A stretch of 64,000 bases of DNA from Gammaproteobacteria bacterium (GTDB lineage: Bacteria > Pseudomonadota > Gammaproteobacteria > Eutrophobiales > Eutrophobiaceae), in NCBI GenBank assembly GCA_004297165.1, contig SCUJ01000005.1, forward strand, positions 124,001 through 188,000, in the 5' to 3' direction. How positions within the stretch are numbered: the first letter of the stretch is position 1; every line of letters begins with the position of its first letter. The notes beneath the pieces are model-generated. The model was not told where the DNA came from, made no database searches, and saw only the letters and a program-made list of their open reading frames with translations. Positions 36,318 to 45,086 of this stretch are shown in pieces. The position numbers and the translations under genes were made by a program.

Positions 36318-37416
36318 TCATATGCCCGATTTCAGGCTGGCCTCGATGAAGCGATCGAGGTCGCCGTCCAGCACGGCCTGGGTGTTGCTCGTCTCGATCC
36401 CGGTGCGCAGGTCCTTGATGCGCGACTGATCCAGGACATAGGAGCGGATCTGCATGCCCCAGCCGATGTCCGTCTTGGTGTCCTCGAGCGCTTGCAGGCG
36501 CGCCTTCTTTTTCAGCATCTCCAGCTCGTAGAGCTTGGCGCGCAACTGCGCCATGGCCTGATCGCGGTTCTTGTGCTGCGAGCGATCGTTCTGACACTGC
36601 ACCACAATGCCGGTGGGCAGATGGGTCATGCGCACCGCCGAGTCCGTCTTGTTCACATGCTGCCCGCCCGCGCCGCTGGCCCGGTAGGTGTCCACGCGGA
36701 TGTCCGCGGGATTGAGATCGATCTCGATGGTCTCGTCGATCTCAGGATACACGAATACCGAGGCGAATGAGGTATGCCGCTTGTTGCCCGGCGCAAAGGG
36801 CGACTTGCGCACCAGCCGGTGCACGCCTGTCTCCGTGCGCAGCCAGCCGAAGGCATAGTCACCCTCATAACGGATTGTGGCGCTCTTGATGCCGACCACA
36901 TCGCCGGGCGAGGCCTCGATCAGCTCGGTCTTGTAGTTGTGCTGCTCGCCCCAGCGGAGATACATGCGCAGGAGCATCTCGGCCCAGTCCTGCGCCTCCG
37001 TGCCGCCCGAGCCCGACTGGATGTCGAGGAAGGCATTGTGGGGATCCATCTCGCCCGAGAACATGCGGCGGAATTCGAGGTCCTCCAGTTGCTTTTGCAA
37101 CCCGCCCAAATCCCGGCCGACCTCACCCGCGAGTTCCGCATCGTCCGCGTCACGGACGAGGTCGATCAATTCGCCCGCATCCCCCAGTCCCTTGTCGAGA
37201 CTGGTGATGGTGTCCACCACCTTCTCCAGTGCGGCCCGCTCCCGGCCCAGTTCCTGGGCCCGCTCCGGATTGCTCCAGACATCCGGCAGGGCCAGTTCGC
37301 GCCGGACCTCGGTCAGCCGTTCAGCCTTGCGATCGAAATCAAAGATACCCCCTAAGGGCAGACACCCGTTCCCGCATGTCCTTGAGTTGATTCAGCATGG
37401 GATTTATTTCGATCAT
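36318..37416 (-). CDS. prfB: Peptide chain release factor 2 (programmed +1 frameshift)
   Basis: Terminates translation at UGA and UAA. The gene is read in two frames: 25 codons from the ATG at 37416, then a UGA (37341-37339), then the +1 frame to 36318, giving 365 residues, the same length as E. coli RF2. The stop-codon-reading tripeptide SPF is in [14 protein letters not shown], the catalytic GGQ in [17 protein letters not shown]. The N-terminal part reads [19 protein letters not shown]. The frameshift regulates the protein by its own abundance. It is 29 bases upstream of lysS. Confidence 0.97.
37339..37353 (-). promoter_or_regulatory. prfB +1 frameshift signal
   Basis: On the minus strand the sequence reads AGGGGG-TAT-CTT-TGA-T. 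AGGGGG (37353-37348) is the internal Shine-Dalgarno, CTT the slippery codon and TGA the in-frame stop at codon 26. When RF2 is scarce the ribosome slips forward by one base and makes the full protein. The arrangement is the same as in E. coli. Confidence 0.97.
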
Positions 37417-37518
37417 GGCGTCGTATATCTTGTGAGTTCTCCTTGCGGCATTTTACCCGATTGGCGTTTCGGGATATATGGTTAATACTAAGCAGACGAT
37501 CAAACACTGGAGGCGCCC

Positions 37519-37740
37519 ATGAATATCGACAAAGCCGTCTTTCGCTTCGCAGGGTCCGTAATCCTTATCAGCCTGCTGCTCGCCTGGCTGCACAGTCCCT
37601 GGTGGTTCGCCCTGACTGCCTTTGTCGGGCTGAACATGCTTCAGGCATCCTTTACGGGGATTTGTCCGGTCGCCATCCTCCTGAAAAAATTCGGGATGAA
37701 GCACGGCGCCGCCTTCTGCGGCGACGCATCCACGGAGTAA
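37519..37740 (+). CDS. DUF2892 small membrane protein
   Basis: A 73-residue protein with two hydrophobic segments (AGSVILISLLLAWLHSPWWF, ALTAFVGLNMLQASFTGICP) and the family motif FTGICPVAILLKKFGMK. This is the YgaP membrane-domain type, DUF2892. It has no rhodanese part. SD GGAGG precedes the ATG. It lies 5 bases before the RND adaptor gene and is probably in the same transcript. Function is unknown; relatives are often found near sulfur or efflux genes. Confidence 0.85.
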   Translation: MNIDKAVFRFAGSVILISLLLAWLHSPWWFALTAFVGLNMLQASFTGICPVAILLKKFGMKHGAAFCGDASTE

Positions 37741-37744
37741 TCCG

Positions 37745-38767
37745 ATGATGGCGATACAACGGATCTGTCTTGCCTTGCTCATGCTGGGCAGCCTGCCCAC
37801 CCTGGCGCAGATCGCAACCTTCACCGCGGACCGCACCAGGTTGCCGGAGGAGCGCTGGTTCGATGGCGCCGTCGCCGCCGTCAATCAGGCGACGGTCTCG
37901 GCGCAGACCAGCGCCACCGTGCAGGAACTGCTCTTCGATGTGGGCGATGAGGTCCCCGCGGGCGCTGTGATCCTGCGCCTCGTCAGCACCGAGCAACGCG
38001 AAGGACTTAACCAGGCCGAGGCCGCGCTCGCCGAGGCCCGGGCGGTTCTGGCCGTGGAGACGCCCAACCAAGCGCGCAGCAAGGACCTCCTCGGACGCAA
38101 GCTCATCCCGCAATCCGAATACGATGCGGCGAGCGGCCGGTTGAATGCGGCCGAGGCGCGGGTGAAGAACGCCGAGGCCGCGCTCAAGGCGGCCAACCAG
38201 CGGCTCTCCTACACCGAGGTGCGCGCGCCCTACGGCGGGGTCGTCTCAGCCCGGCATGTCGAGATCGGCGAGACCGTTCATCCCGGCACGCCGCTGATGA
38301 GCGGGTTCGATCCCGGGATCATGCGGGTCGAGGTGGATATCCCGCAGGCTGTTGCGGCACAGGTCCGGGAACTCATGGCGGCGCGGGTGATCGCCGGAGT
38401 GGATAAGGCCATCGTTCCGGAGCGGATCATCCTCTTCCCCGTCGCCGATCCCTCGACCAGCACCGTCCGGGTCCGGCTCGAACTGCCGCTGGAAAACTTC
38501 GGGCTCTATCCCGGCCAGTTTGTGAAGGCGGCCTTCACCACCGGCAACACCGAACGCCTGCTCGTCCCGGCGGCCAGCATCGTCCACCGCTCCGAGGTGA
38601 CGGGCGTCTACGTGATCCGGGATGACCGCCCGCAACTGCGGCAGGTGCGGATCGGCGGCCGTTTCGGCGATCAAATCGAGATCCTCGCCGGCCTCGAGGT
38701 TGGCGAGCGCATCACCCTGGATCCAATCGCGGCCGGCATCCTGACCGGCGCCAGGGAACCGGACTGA
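37745..38767 (+). CDS. RND efflux periplasmic adaptor (HlyD/AcrA family)
   Basis: A 340-residue membrane-fusion protein that links an inner-membrane pump to an outer-membrane channel. It has a Sec signal (ICLALLMLGSLPTLAQIAT). The split lipoyl domain is AVNQATVSAQTSATVQELLF and, after the hairpin, YTEVRAPYGGVVSARHVEIG. A coiled-coil hairpin of moderate length lies between (EGLNQAEAALAEARAVLAVE). The beta-barrel part contains FGLYPGQFVKAAF. The RND gene overlaps its stop (ATGA), so the two are translationally coupled. No outer-membrane factor is encoded nearby. Confidence 0.92.
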   Translation: MMAIQRICLALLMLGSLPTLAQIATFTADRTRLPEERWFDGAVAAVNQATVSAQTSATVQELLFDVGDEVPAGAVILRLVSTEQREGLNQAEAALAEARAVLAVETPNQARSKDLLGRKLIPQSEYDAASGRLNAAEARVKNAEAALKAANQRLSYTEVRAPYGGVVSARHVEIGETVHPGTPLMSGFDPGIMRVEVDIPQAVAAQVRELMAARVIAGVDKAIVPERIILFPVADPSTSTVRVRLELPLENFGLYPGQFVKAAFTTGNTERLLVPAASIVHRSEVTGVYVIRDDRPQLRQVRIGGRFGDQIEILAGLEVGERITLDPIAAGILTGAREPD

Positions 38768-41700
38768 TGAATGACGCACAGGGCATCTCGGGCCGGATCG
38801 CCGCGAACTTCTATCGATCCCGCCTGACCCCACTGCTCGCCATCGCCGGGCTTCTGCTCGGCATCGTCGCCGCTCTCATCACGCCTCGCGAGGAGGAGCC
38901 CCAGATCGACGTCACCATGGCGAATGTCTTCGTCCCCTTCCCCGGCGCTGCTGTCGCCGATGTCGAGAACCTGGCGACCGTGCCCATGGAGCAGGTGCTC
39001 GCGGAGATCGACGATGTCGATCACATCTATTCCGTGTCACGACCGGGTATGGCGGTGCTGACCGTGCAATTTGAGGTTGGCATTCCGCGCACGGAGGCCC
39101 TCGTGCGTCTGTACAACGCCATCTACTCCAACCTCGACTGGAGGCCGGCGGATCTCGGTCTCGGACCGGTGATCGTGAAGCCGCGCAGCATCGACGACGT
39201 CCCGATCGTGAATCTCACCCTCTGGACCGCTGACCCCGCGCGCGGGGCCTTCGATCTGCGCCAGATCGCCCACGCCCTGGAGGCCGAGCTGCAACGGATC
39301 CCGGGGACCCGCGACATCGAGACCATCGGCGGTCCGGAGCAGACGGCCCGCATCCTGCTGGACCCGTTGCGGCTTGCGGCCAGGAACATCGCATTGCAGG
39401 AACTGCGTCAGGCGCTCTCCGCCAGCAACGCGGCGGAGCATGCCGGGGCCGTGATCGCGGATAATAAATATGTCCCGGTCCAGGCCGGACAGTTCCTGTC
39501 CTCCGCGGAGGAACTTGCCCAACTGGTGATCGGGATGCACGAGGGGCGTCCGGTCTATCTCCAGGATGTGGCCGATATCGAGTACGGCCCGGCGGAGAAC
39601 ACGCGCTATGTCTGGCAGGCGCAGCCCGGGGGAATGCCCTGGGCCCCGGCCGTGACGCTCGCGATCAGCAAGAAGCCGGGCGAGAACGCCGTGGCGATCG
39701 CCGCCGCGATCCTGGATCGGCTTGAGCGACTGCGCGGGGCGTTCATTCCCGAGGGTGTGGAGGTCAGCGTCACGCGCAATTACGGCGCGACCGCAAACGA
39801 AAAGGCAAATCACCTGATCCAGAAGCTGGCATTCGCCACCGTCTCCGTGGTGATGCTGGTCTTATTCACGCTGGGCCGGCGCGAGGCAATCGTCGTCGGG
39901 GCCGCGGTGGTGCTGACGCTTGCCGTCACCCTCTTCGCCTCCCGCGCCTGGGGTTTCACCCTGAACCGCGTCTCGCTCTTCGCGTTGATCTTTTCCATCG
40001 GGATCCTCGTGGACGATGCCATCGTCGTGGTGGAAAACATCCACCGGCATCGCCGGCGTGACGGCCGGCCATTGCTGGAATCGATCCCGGCGGCGGTTGA
40101 TGAGGTCGGCGGACCGACCATCCTCGCGACCCTCACCGTGATCGCGGCACTGCTACCCATGGCCTTCGTCACCGGCCTGATGGGGCCGTACATGAGCCCC
40201 ATCCCGATCAACGCCTCGATGGGCATGCTGATCTCGCTCATCGTCGCCTTCACCTTCACGCCCTGGTTGTCCCTCAAGTTGCTGGGGAAAGGCGCGAACC
40301 ACACGGAGGCTGGCGGGGATCGTTTGCAACGGGTCTTCGCCGCTATCATGAATCCTTTCCTCGGCCTCGGGAATCGCCGCAACAGGATCCTGCTGGCGAT
40401 CGCGCTGTGCCTCCTGATCCTCCTGACGTGTCTGCTGCCCGTCTTCAAATTGGTCGTGCTTAAGATGCTGCCCTTCGACAACAAGAGCGAGATCCAGGTG
40501 GTCGTCGATCTCCCCGAGGGCAGTCCGGTGGAGGAGACCAACCGCGCGCTCGCGGATCTCGCCGGCTATTTACTCACCGTCCCCGAGGTCAGGGACGTGC
40601 AGGGCTACGCGGGCACGGCCGCGCCCATCGGCTTCAACGGGCTGGTGCGCCAGTATTACCTGCGGCAGGAGGCGCATCTCGGGGAGCTTCAGGTCAATTT
40701 GCATGATAAAAAAGACCGCGCGCGATCCAGCCATGCCATCGCCCTGGCCCTGCGACCCGCGCTTGCGGAGATCGGCGCGAGATTCGGGGCGGCGATCAAG
40801 GTGGTGGAAGTGCCCCCCGGGCCGCCGGTACAGGCCCCGCTCGTGGCCGAGGTCTACGGTCCGGATTATCCGGGTCAGGTCCGCGTCGCGCGCGAATTGA
40901 AGGGGCATTTTTCCGCGACGGCCGGCGTGGTCGATATCGACGACAGCGTGGAAGCAGAGGCCGAACGGCTGGTAGTGGCCGTGGATCGCCAGCGCGCCGC
41001 GCGGCTTGGCATCGCCCAGGCCGACATCGCCAGCGCCATCGGCGCCGCGCTCGGCGGGATCGATGCCGGTTATCTGCATACCGGGCACGCCAAATATCCG
41101 GTGCCGATCCGGCTCGAACTGCCCACCGCCGGCAAAGGAGACATCAACGCCCTCCTCTCCATGAAGCTCCGCTCGCGCGCGGGCGGGCTCGTGCCCATGA
41201 GCGAGCTCGTGACGATCCGCTCGGACCGCAGGGAGACCGCCATCCACCACAAGGATCTGCTGCCCGTCGTCTATGTCACCGGCGATGTGGCGGGCGGGAC
41301 GGACAGCCCGCTATACGGGATGTTCGCGATCCTCGCCGCCACGGGCGGGGAACTGGAGCAGTTCTTCATCCGGCAACCCGATCAGCCGCTCGACTACGGC
41401 GTGAAATGGGATGGGGAATGGCAGATCACCTACGAGACCTTCCGGGACATGGGTGCCGCGTACGCGGTGGGACTGGTCCTGATCTATCTCCTTGTGGTCG
41501 CGCAGTTCGGCTCGTATCTCGTCCCGCTGGTGATCATGACGCCGATTGCCTTCACCCTCATCGGCATCCTTCCGGGTCATGCCCTGCTCGGGGCGCAGTT
41601 CACCGCCACCTCGATGATCGGGATGATCGCACTCGCCGGGATCATTGTACGCAACTCCATCCTGCTGGTGGATTTCATGAACCACGCCCTGGCGGCAGGC

Positions 41701-41931
41701 ATGCCGCTGGAACAGGCCGTGATCGAGGCGGCGAGCGTGCGGGCGAAACCCATCGTGCTCACTGCGGCCGCCGCCATGCTCGGGGCGTTGTTTATCCTGG
41801 ATGATCCAATCTTCAACGGGCTGGCCGTCAGCCTCATCTTCGGCCTGCTGGTCTCCACCCTGCTGACGCTGGTGATCATCCCGCTGCTGTATTATTCGCT
41901 CTTGCGGCGGCGCGGGGATGATGGTGGGTAG
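38767..41931 (+). CDS. RND-family efflux transporter permease
   Basis: A 1054-residue proton-driven pump, AcrB-like in length. There are twelve predicted membrane helices. The proton-relay Asp pair is in TM4 (ALIFSIGILVDDAIVVVENI). The first periplasmic loop begins with EEPQIDVTMANVFVPFPGA, typical of the efflux subgroup that handles diverse organic compounds; metal-transport RND proteins differ there. The substrate cannot be told. The pump overlaps its adaptor, and the pair sits in the insertion between recJ and prfB. Codon use is GC-rich like the core genome, so the pair may be older here than the AT-rich genes to its right. Confidence 0.93.
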   Translation: MNDAQGISGRIAANFYRSRLTPLLAIAGLLLGIVAALITPREEEPQIDVTMANVFVPFPGAAVADVENLATVPMEQVLAEIDDVDHIYSVSRPGMAVLTVQFEVGIPRTEALVRLYNAIYSNLDWRPADLGLGPVIVKPRSIDDVPIVNLTLWTADPARGAFDLRQIAHALEAELQRIPGTRDIETIGGPEQTARILLDPLRLAARNIALQELRQALSASNAAEHAGAVIADNKYVPVQAGQFLSSAEELAQLVIGMHEGRPVYLQDVADIEYGPAENTRYVWQAQPGGMPWAPAVTLAISKKPGENAVAIAAAILDRLERLRGAFIPEGVEVSVTRNYGATANEKANHLIQKLAFATVSVVMLVLFTLGRREAIVVGAAVVLTLAVTLFASRAWGFTLNRVSLFALIFSIGILVDDAIVVVENIHRHRRRDGRPLLESIPAAVDEVGGPTILATLTVIAALLPMAFVTGLMGPYMSPIPINASMGMLISLIVAFTFTPWLSLKLLGKGANHTEAGGDRLQRVFAAIMNPFLGLGNRRNRILLAIALCLLILLTCLLPVFKLVVLKMLPFDNKSEIQVVVDLPEGSPVEETNRALADLAGYLLTVPEVRDVQGYAGTAAPIGFNGLVRQYYLRQEAHLGELQVNLHDKKDRARSSHAIALALRPALAEIGARFGAAIKVVEVPPGPPVQAPLVAEVYGPDYPGQVRVARELKGHFSATAGVVDIDDSVEAEAERLVVAVDRQRAARLGIAQADIASAIGAALGGIDAGYLHTGHAKYPVPIRLELPTAGKGDINALLSMKLRSRAGGLVPMSELVTIRSDRRETAIHHKDLLPVVYVTGDVAGGTDSPLYGMFAILAATGGELEQFFIRQPDQPLDYGVKWDGEWQITYETFRDMGAAYAVGLVLIYLLVVAQFGSYLVPLVIMTPIAFTLIGILPGHALLGAQFTATSMIGMIALAGIIVRNSILLVDFMNHALAAGMPLEQAVIEAASVRAKPIVLTAAAAMLGALFILDDPIFNGLAVSLIFGLLVSTLLTLVIIPLLYYSLLRRRGDDGG

Positions 41932-42022
41932 GGGAAATGATTTTTCGCACGTACGGTTCATGTATGGTTGAGTTGAAATATTTTTCAACGTGCCGATAGG
42001 TGACGATTGTGCTGTTACTTGT

Positions 42023-42046
42023 AGGGGCGAAAAATTTTTCGCCCCT
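42023..42046. repeat. Perfect 24-base palindrome (AGGGGCGAAAAA half-site)
   Basis: AGGGGCGAAAAA is followed directly by its reverse complement. A related, degenerate copy lies at 42958-42985 and two more hairpins sit inside the transposase gene. It is a REP-like element probably linked to the RAYT gene at 42546. Confidence 0.75.
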
Positions 42047-42074
42047 GCGAAATCTGTAATGAAAGGCAGAAATC

Positions 42075-42536
42075 ATGGGATATTCGCTCCGATCAGCCAC
42101 ACCACATGATTTGCAAACGGTTATCGCCTGGATCGAGTCGCCAGCACAGCTCAAACTCTGGGGTGGACCATTTCTGACATATCCCCCGAACACCGAAAAA
42201 ACCTGGCATGAGATCGAGGCAACGAATCAAAACTCATTTACTCTGTTGAGCTCATCTGATTGCATCGTAGGATTTGGTCAAACGCTCTCACGCGAATCCA
42301 ACGCAATACACCTCGGCAGAATTATTGTTTCGCCTGAATTTCGTGGCCATGGGTTGGGCCGTCTGTTATGTAATAAATTGATTCAAATTGGAATTCAGCA
42401 ATTTCACCCTTCAAGATTTACCCTTAACGTCAACCAAAATAATCTTCCCGCGGTTTCGCTTTACAAGGCTCTCGGCTTCGAAATTTTGTCTGAAAACAAA
42501 GAACAAAATTCTTATTTCATGTCCTTATCGGTTTAA
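42075..42536 (+). CDS. GNAT-family N-acetyltransferase
   Basis: A 153-residue GNAT acetyltransferase. Motif A for acetyl-CoA binding is LGRIIVSPEFRGHGLGRLLC, with the R/QxxGxG/A signature RGHGLG. The C-terminal part (VSLYKALGFEILSENKEQNS) is typical of the fold. The substrate cannot be told. The gene is AT-rich compared with the RND genes and is flanked by REP-like palindromes, so it may be a recent arrival. The start gives MGYSLRSATPHDLQTVIAWI. Confidence 0.88.
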   Translation: MGYSLRSATPHDLQTVIAWIESPAQLKLWGGPFLTYPPNTEKTWHEIEATNQNSFTLLSSSDCIVGFGQTLSRESNAIHLGRIIVSPEFRGHGLGRLLCNKLIQIGIQQFHPSRFTLNVNQNNLPAVSLYKALGFEILSENKEQNSYFMSLSV

Positions 42537-42545
42537 CACCCCACC

Positions 42546-42923
42546 TCACGATGTAATGTTCAATGGGTTTTCTCGATCCAAGCCCCAGCGTAGCGGATTG
42601 TCCAGGACGTATTCACGAATGTAATTCAGGTATTTTTCATTACGAATGATGTGTTCATGGTAGTTGCGTTGCCACAATCGACCACGAAATGATGGCCATC
42701 CAGACGATTTTATACCGCGTATGTAATTAACAGAGGATAGGGATTTGTATGCCCCGATCACGTCACCCAATCTAGGGGCAACCCTCGTGGTTGCCCTGAA
42801 CCCATCCAGGGCAGGCACAAGGCCTGCCCCTACGAATTCGTCATTGGCGGTAACCACGATACCGTGAATATGGTTCGGCATGACAATGAATTCGTCCAAA
42901 ATGACTTCCTTCTCCCTGGCCAA
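42546..42923 (-). pseudogene. Truncated REP-associated tyrosine transposase (RAYT / Y1_Tnp)
   Basis: The 125-codon frame has the HUH motif in FIVMPNHIHGIVV and the tail LWQRNYHEHIIRNEKYLNYI, then REYVLDNPLRW, with the tyrosine in the family position. Full-length relatives are near 180-230 residues and start with a longer domain before the HUH motif, which is missing here. Upstream sequence does not continue the family, so the gene is 5'-truncated. In the middle the coding sequence holds a Gly/Pro/Ala-rich insertion (GAGLVPALDGFRATTRVAPR) encoded by palindromic DNA (42775-42829). The enzyme normally moves REP sequences. Confidence 0.8.
42775..42829. repeat. Two hairpins inside the transposase reading frame
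   Basis: GGGCAACC pairs with GGTTGCCC (42776-42796), and GGGCAGGC pairs with GCCTGCCC (42809-42829). They lie in frame and encode a low-complexity loop. The ends (AGGGGC, GCCCCT) resemble those of the nearby REP-like palindromes. Confidence 0.75.
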
Positions 42924-42957
42924 TGGCCGCCTCCTTCTCCTTCATATGGGCCGAACG

Positions 42958-42985
42958 GTAGAGGCGAAAGATTTTCTACCCCTAC
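42958..42985. repeat. Degenerate REP-like palindrome
   Basis: GTAGAGGCGAAAG and TTTTCTACCCCTAC are imperfect inverted halves related to the perfect palindrome at 42023-42046. The two copies flank the GNAT and transposase genes. Confidence 0.55.
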
Positions 42986-43105
42986 AAATTACGTACCGTC
43001 GGGTTACACAGGAACTCCACCATTATCGTGCATCTCGGGTTCGACTGACAGACCGGATATGGTGCTATCATTCCAGAAACACTCTTGCAGAGGAGGATAG
43101 ATATC

Positions 43106-43528
43106 ATGTCCAGAATATACATCACACTAATCTCACTACTTTCCCTGGTGTTATTACCGGTCTATGCGCAAACACAAAATCCGTCGCCGCAAGGCGCGGA
43201 ACTGTATTTCATCACACCGGATGACGGCGCCACTGTCACGAGTCCCGTGACAGTCAAGTTCGGTTTAAAGAACATGGGGGTGGCGCCAGCAGGCATCAAT
43301 GTGGAAAACACCGGTCATCATCATCTGTTGATCGATACCGGTCTGCCGGCTCTGAACCAACCGATCCCGGCGGATGACAAACATGTTCATTTCGGTAAAG
43401 GCCAGACGGAAGCAACCCTGGATCTGGCGCCGGGAACGCACACCTTGCAGTTATTGCTGGGGGATCACCTCCACACGCCGCACAACCCGCCCGTGATGTC
43501 TAAATCGATTACCATCACCGTAAAATAG
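43106..43528 (+). CDS. DUF4399 exported protein
   Basis: A 140-residue protein with a Sec signal (MSRIYITLISLLSLVLLPVY, cleaved near AQTQ). The mature part matches DUF4399: GAELYFITPDDGATVTSPVT, VKFGLKNMGVAPAGI, then NTGHHHLLIDTGLP, and KHVHFGKGQTEATLDLAPGT, QLLLGDHLHTPHNPPVMSK. Repeated His residues (GHHHL, KHVHF, DHLHTPH) suggest metal binding. An upstream ATG (43085) is in frame, but GAGGAGG fits the ATG at 43106. Function is unknown; relatives often appear with copper or other metal genes. Confidence 0.88.
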   Translation: MSRIYITLISLLSLVLLPVYAQTQNPSPQGAELYFITPDDGATVTSPVTVKFGLKNMGVAPAGINVENTGHHHLLIDTGLPALNQPIPADDKHVHFGKGQTEATLDLAPGTHTLQLLLGDHLHTPHNPPVMSKSITITVK

Positions 43529-43547
43529 CGAAACGGCTCAAACAGAC

Positions 43548-44126
43548 GTGAGACTCACCGTGTTGCCCCTTACACCAGGGCGATGGTGCGACCTTGAGTC
43601 CATCTTCAACGCAAAAGGCTGCTCGGTCGCACGGGGCTGCTGGTGCATGTATTACAGGCGCAGCGGCGCCCAGGTAAAACCGTCGGGCTGTAGAACCCTC
43701 GCGCAAGCAAACAAGACGCAGCTCAAATCGCTCGTTGATTCCGGCCGACCGCCCGGTCTCATCGGCTACCGCGGCAAACTGCCGGCGGGGTGGGTTTCCC
43801 TTGGTCCGCGGGAAGAGTACGCAAAACTGGAGCGCTCACCGGTCATGAAGCCCGTGGACGATCAACCGGTCTGGTCGATCATCTGCTTCGTCGTCCCAGG
43901 GGAGTTCCGGGGGCAAGGAGTTGCACACGCACTCCTCGCCGGGGCGATCGCGTATGCCAGGAAGCACGGCGCCAGACTCATCGAGGCCTACCCGGTGGAC
44001 AAACCGGAGCGTGCAAACAATGATTCAATGTGGTTTGGCGCGAAATCCATGTACGACAAGGCGGGCTTCATGGAAGTGGCTCGCCGCAAACCGCACCGGC
44101 CGGTGATGCGTCTTAAGCTGGGATGA
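43548..44126 (+). CDS. GNAT-family N-acetyltransferase
   Basis: A 192-residue acetyltransferase. The acetyl-CoA site is CFVVPGEFRGQGVAHALLAG (RGQGVA) and the C-terminal strand ends MYDKAGFMEVARRKPHRP. The Cys-rich N-terminal part (GCSVARGCWCMYYRRSG) is characteristic of a subgroup with an N-terminal extension. The start codon is GTG. The gene follows the DUF4399 gene by 19 bases. The substrate is unknown. Confidence 0.85.
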   Translation: MRLTVLPLTPGRWCDLESIFNAKGCSVARGCWCMYYRRSGAQVKPSGCRTLAQANKTQLKSLVDSGRPPGLIGYRGKLPAGWVSLGPREEYAKLERSPVMKPVDDQPVWSIICFVVPGEFRGQGVAHALLAGAIAYARKHGARLIEAYPVDKPERANNDSMWFGAKSMYDKAGFMEVARRKPHRPVMRLKLG

Positions 44127-44177
44127 GCAGCAGTAGGTTGATGTGACGCAGGAACCCTAACATAGATGTTTCCCCAT

Positions 44178-44204
44178 GTTGGACATCGCTGCGCTCAGTC
44201 CAAC
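44178..44204. repeat. Palindromic repeat GTTGGACAT...GTCCAAC type
   Basis: GTTGGAC and GTCCAAC are the outer arms around a GC-rich centre (ATCGCTGCGCTCA). It is a family member of the repeats at 33301-33327 and 33039-33067. Confidence 0.6.
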
Positions 44205-44268
44205 CTACAAAATGAGAACTTCCCTCGCCAGTAAGGCGAGGTGTTGCCATCATCCCGCGAAGAAGGTG

Positions 44269-44925
44269 CTAATCAGCGACGAAACAATAAAACAGCCCGT
44301 TGCCGCCGGTGCTCTGGAGATTCTCCTGACTGCACCCGCGGGAGCCGTGAGCCGAATTCCACGAGGTGGGATTGGCGCCGCCGCCGGTTCGATCGTGATG
44401 CCCGAGGAGCGCGCTGCCATCGGTGTCGCTGGTCCAGTTGCGGCAGGTTGTATCCTCGCCGGCGGGACTCGCCGTGCCGTCCTGCAGGGAACCGGTCAGG
44501 ATGTCATGTGTGTTGGGCGTGTCGCCGCGGCCGTTTATCTCTTTCCCCTGCTCGCTTACGGAATTCTGCTTATTGAGCTGGTTCGCATCGCTGTGCAGGT
44601 CGGCCACATCCTTCGCCACCATCACTCCCTTCGCGTTATGCCAGGGGCCCTTGCCGATCCGGTCCCGCGCATTCACCGCCGGTTGATCGGCGGTAGCCGT
44701 AGTGCTGAGGTATGCGCGCCAGGTCCGCTGCCCGGCGCCCGCGGCAGCCGCCAAAGTCTGGCAATGTTGATCGGCGCCGGCGAGGCCGCCCAGATTGGCG
44801 CCCTTGCCTGGCCCGGCGCTGGTGATGAAAAAGCTCATCGCACCGGTATCCTGCGCGAGGGCAATCGGGGCATGTAACATGGCCGCCCCGGTGATGATGA
44901 GCGATAGGACACGCAGCTTGTTCAT
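44269..44925 (-). CDS. Exported lectin-like protein (DUF1554-type)
   Basis: A 218-residue protein with a Sec signal (VLSLIITGAAMLHAPIALAQ). The mature part has the opening AMSFFITSAGPGKGANLGGL, then AGADQHCQTLAAAAGAGQRT, then WRAYLSTTA. After that come GKGPWHNAKGVMVAKDVADL and Cys pairs toward the end (CRNWTSD, RGCSQEN). This is the collagen-endostatin/C-type-lectin-like fold seen in bacterial DUF1554. The frame runs on to 45141, but the ATG at 44925 follows GAGGAGG and gives the signal peptide. It probably binds a surface or extracellular sugar or protein. Confidence 0.8.
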   Translation of the reverse strand: MNKLRVLSLIITGAAMLHAPIALAQDTGAMSFFITSAGPGKGANLGGLAGADQHCQTLAAAAGAGQRTWRAYLSTTATADQPAVNARDRIGKGPWHNAKGVMVAKDVADLHSDANQLNKQNSVSEQGKEINGRGDTPNTHDILTGSLQDGTASPAGEDTTCRNWTSDTDGSALLGHHDRTGGGANPTSWNSAHGSRGCSQENLQSTGGNGLFYCFVAD

Positions 44926-44962
44926 GGTCTGGCCTCCTCGGGAAATTGCATAAAAAATGCAT

Positions 44963-44993
44963 CTGGACACCCTGAATATAGGCTGCCTATACT
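44963..44993 (+). promoter_or_regulatory. Promoter-like module TGGACA-18-TATACT
   Basis: TGGACA (44964-44969) and TATACT (44988-44993) lie 18 bases apart, upstream of the DUF4199 gene. The same 31 bases recur at 55481-55511 with four changes, concentrated in the spacer. The conserved boxes suggest a promoter. Confidence 0.5.
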
Positions 44994-45086
44994 CTGCGCT
45001 CAAGTAACAAATATTAAAAACGCTCGCCCTCATAAACGACGGAATATTGCTTGCACTTAACCATGAGAAAATAAGGAGATGACTGC

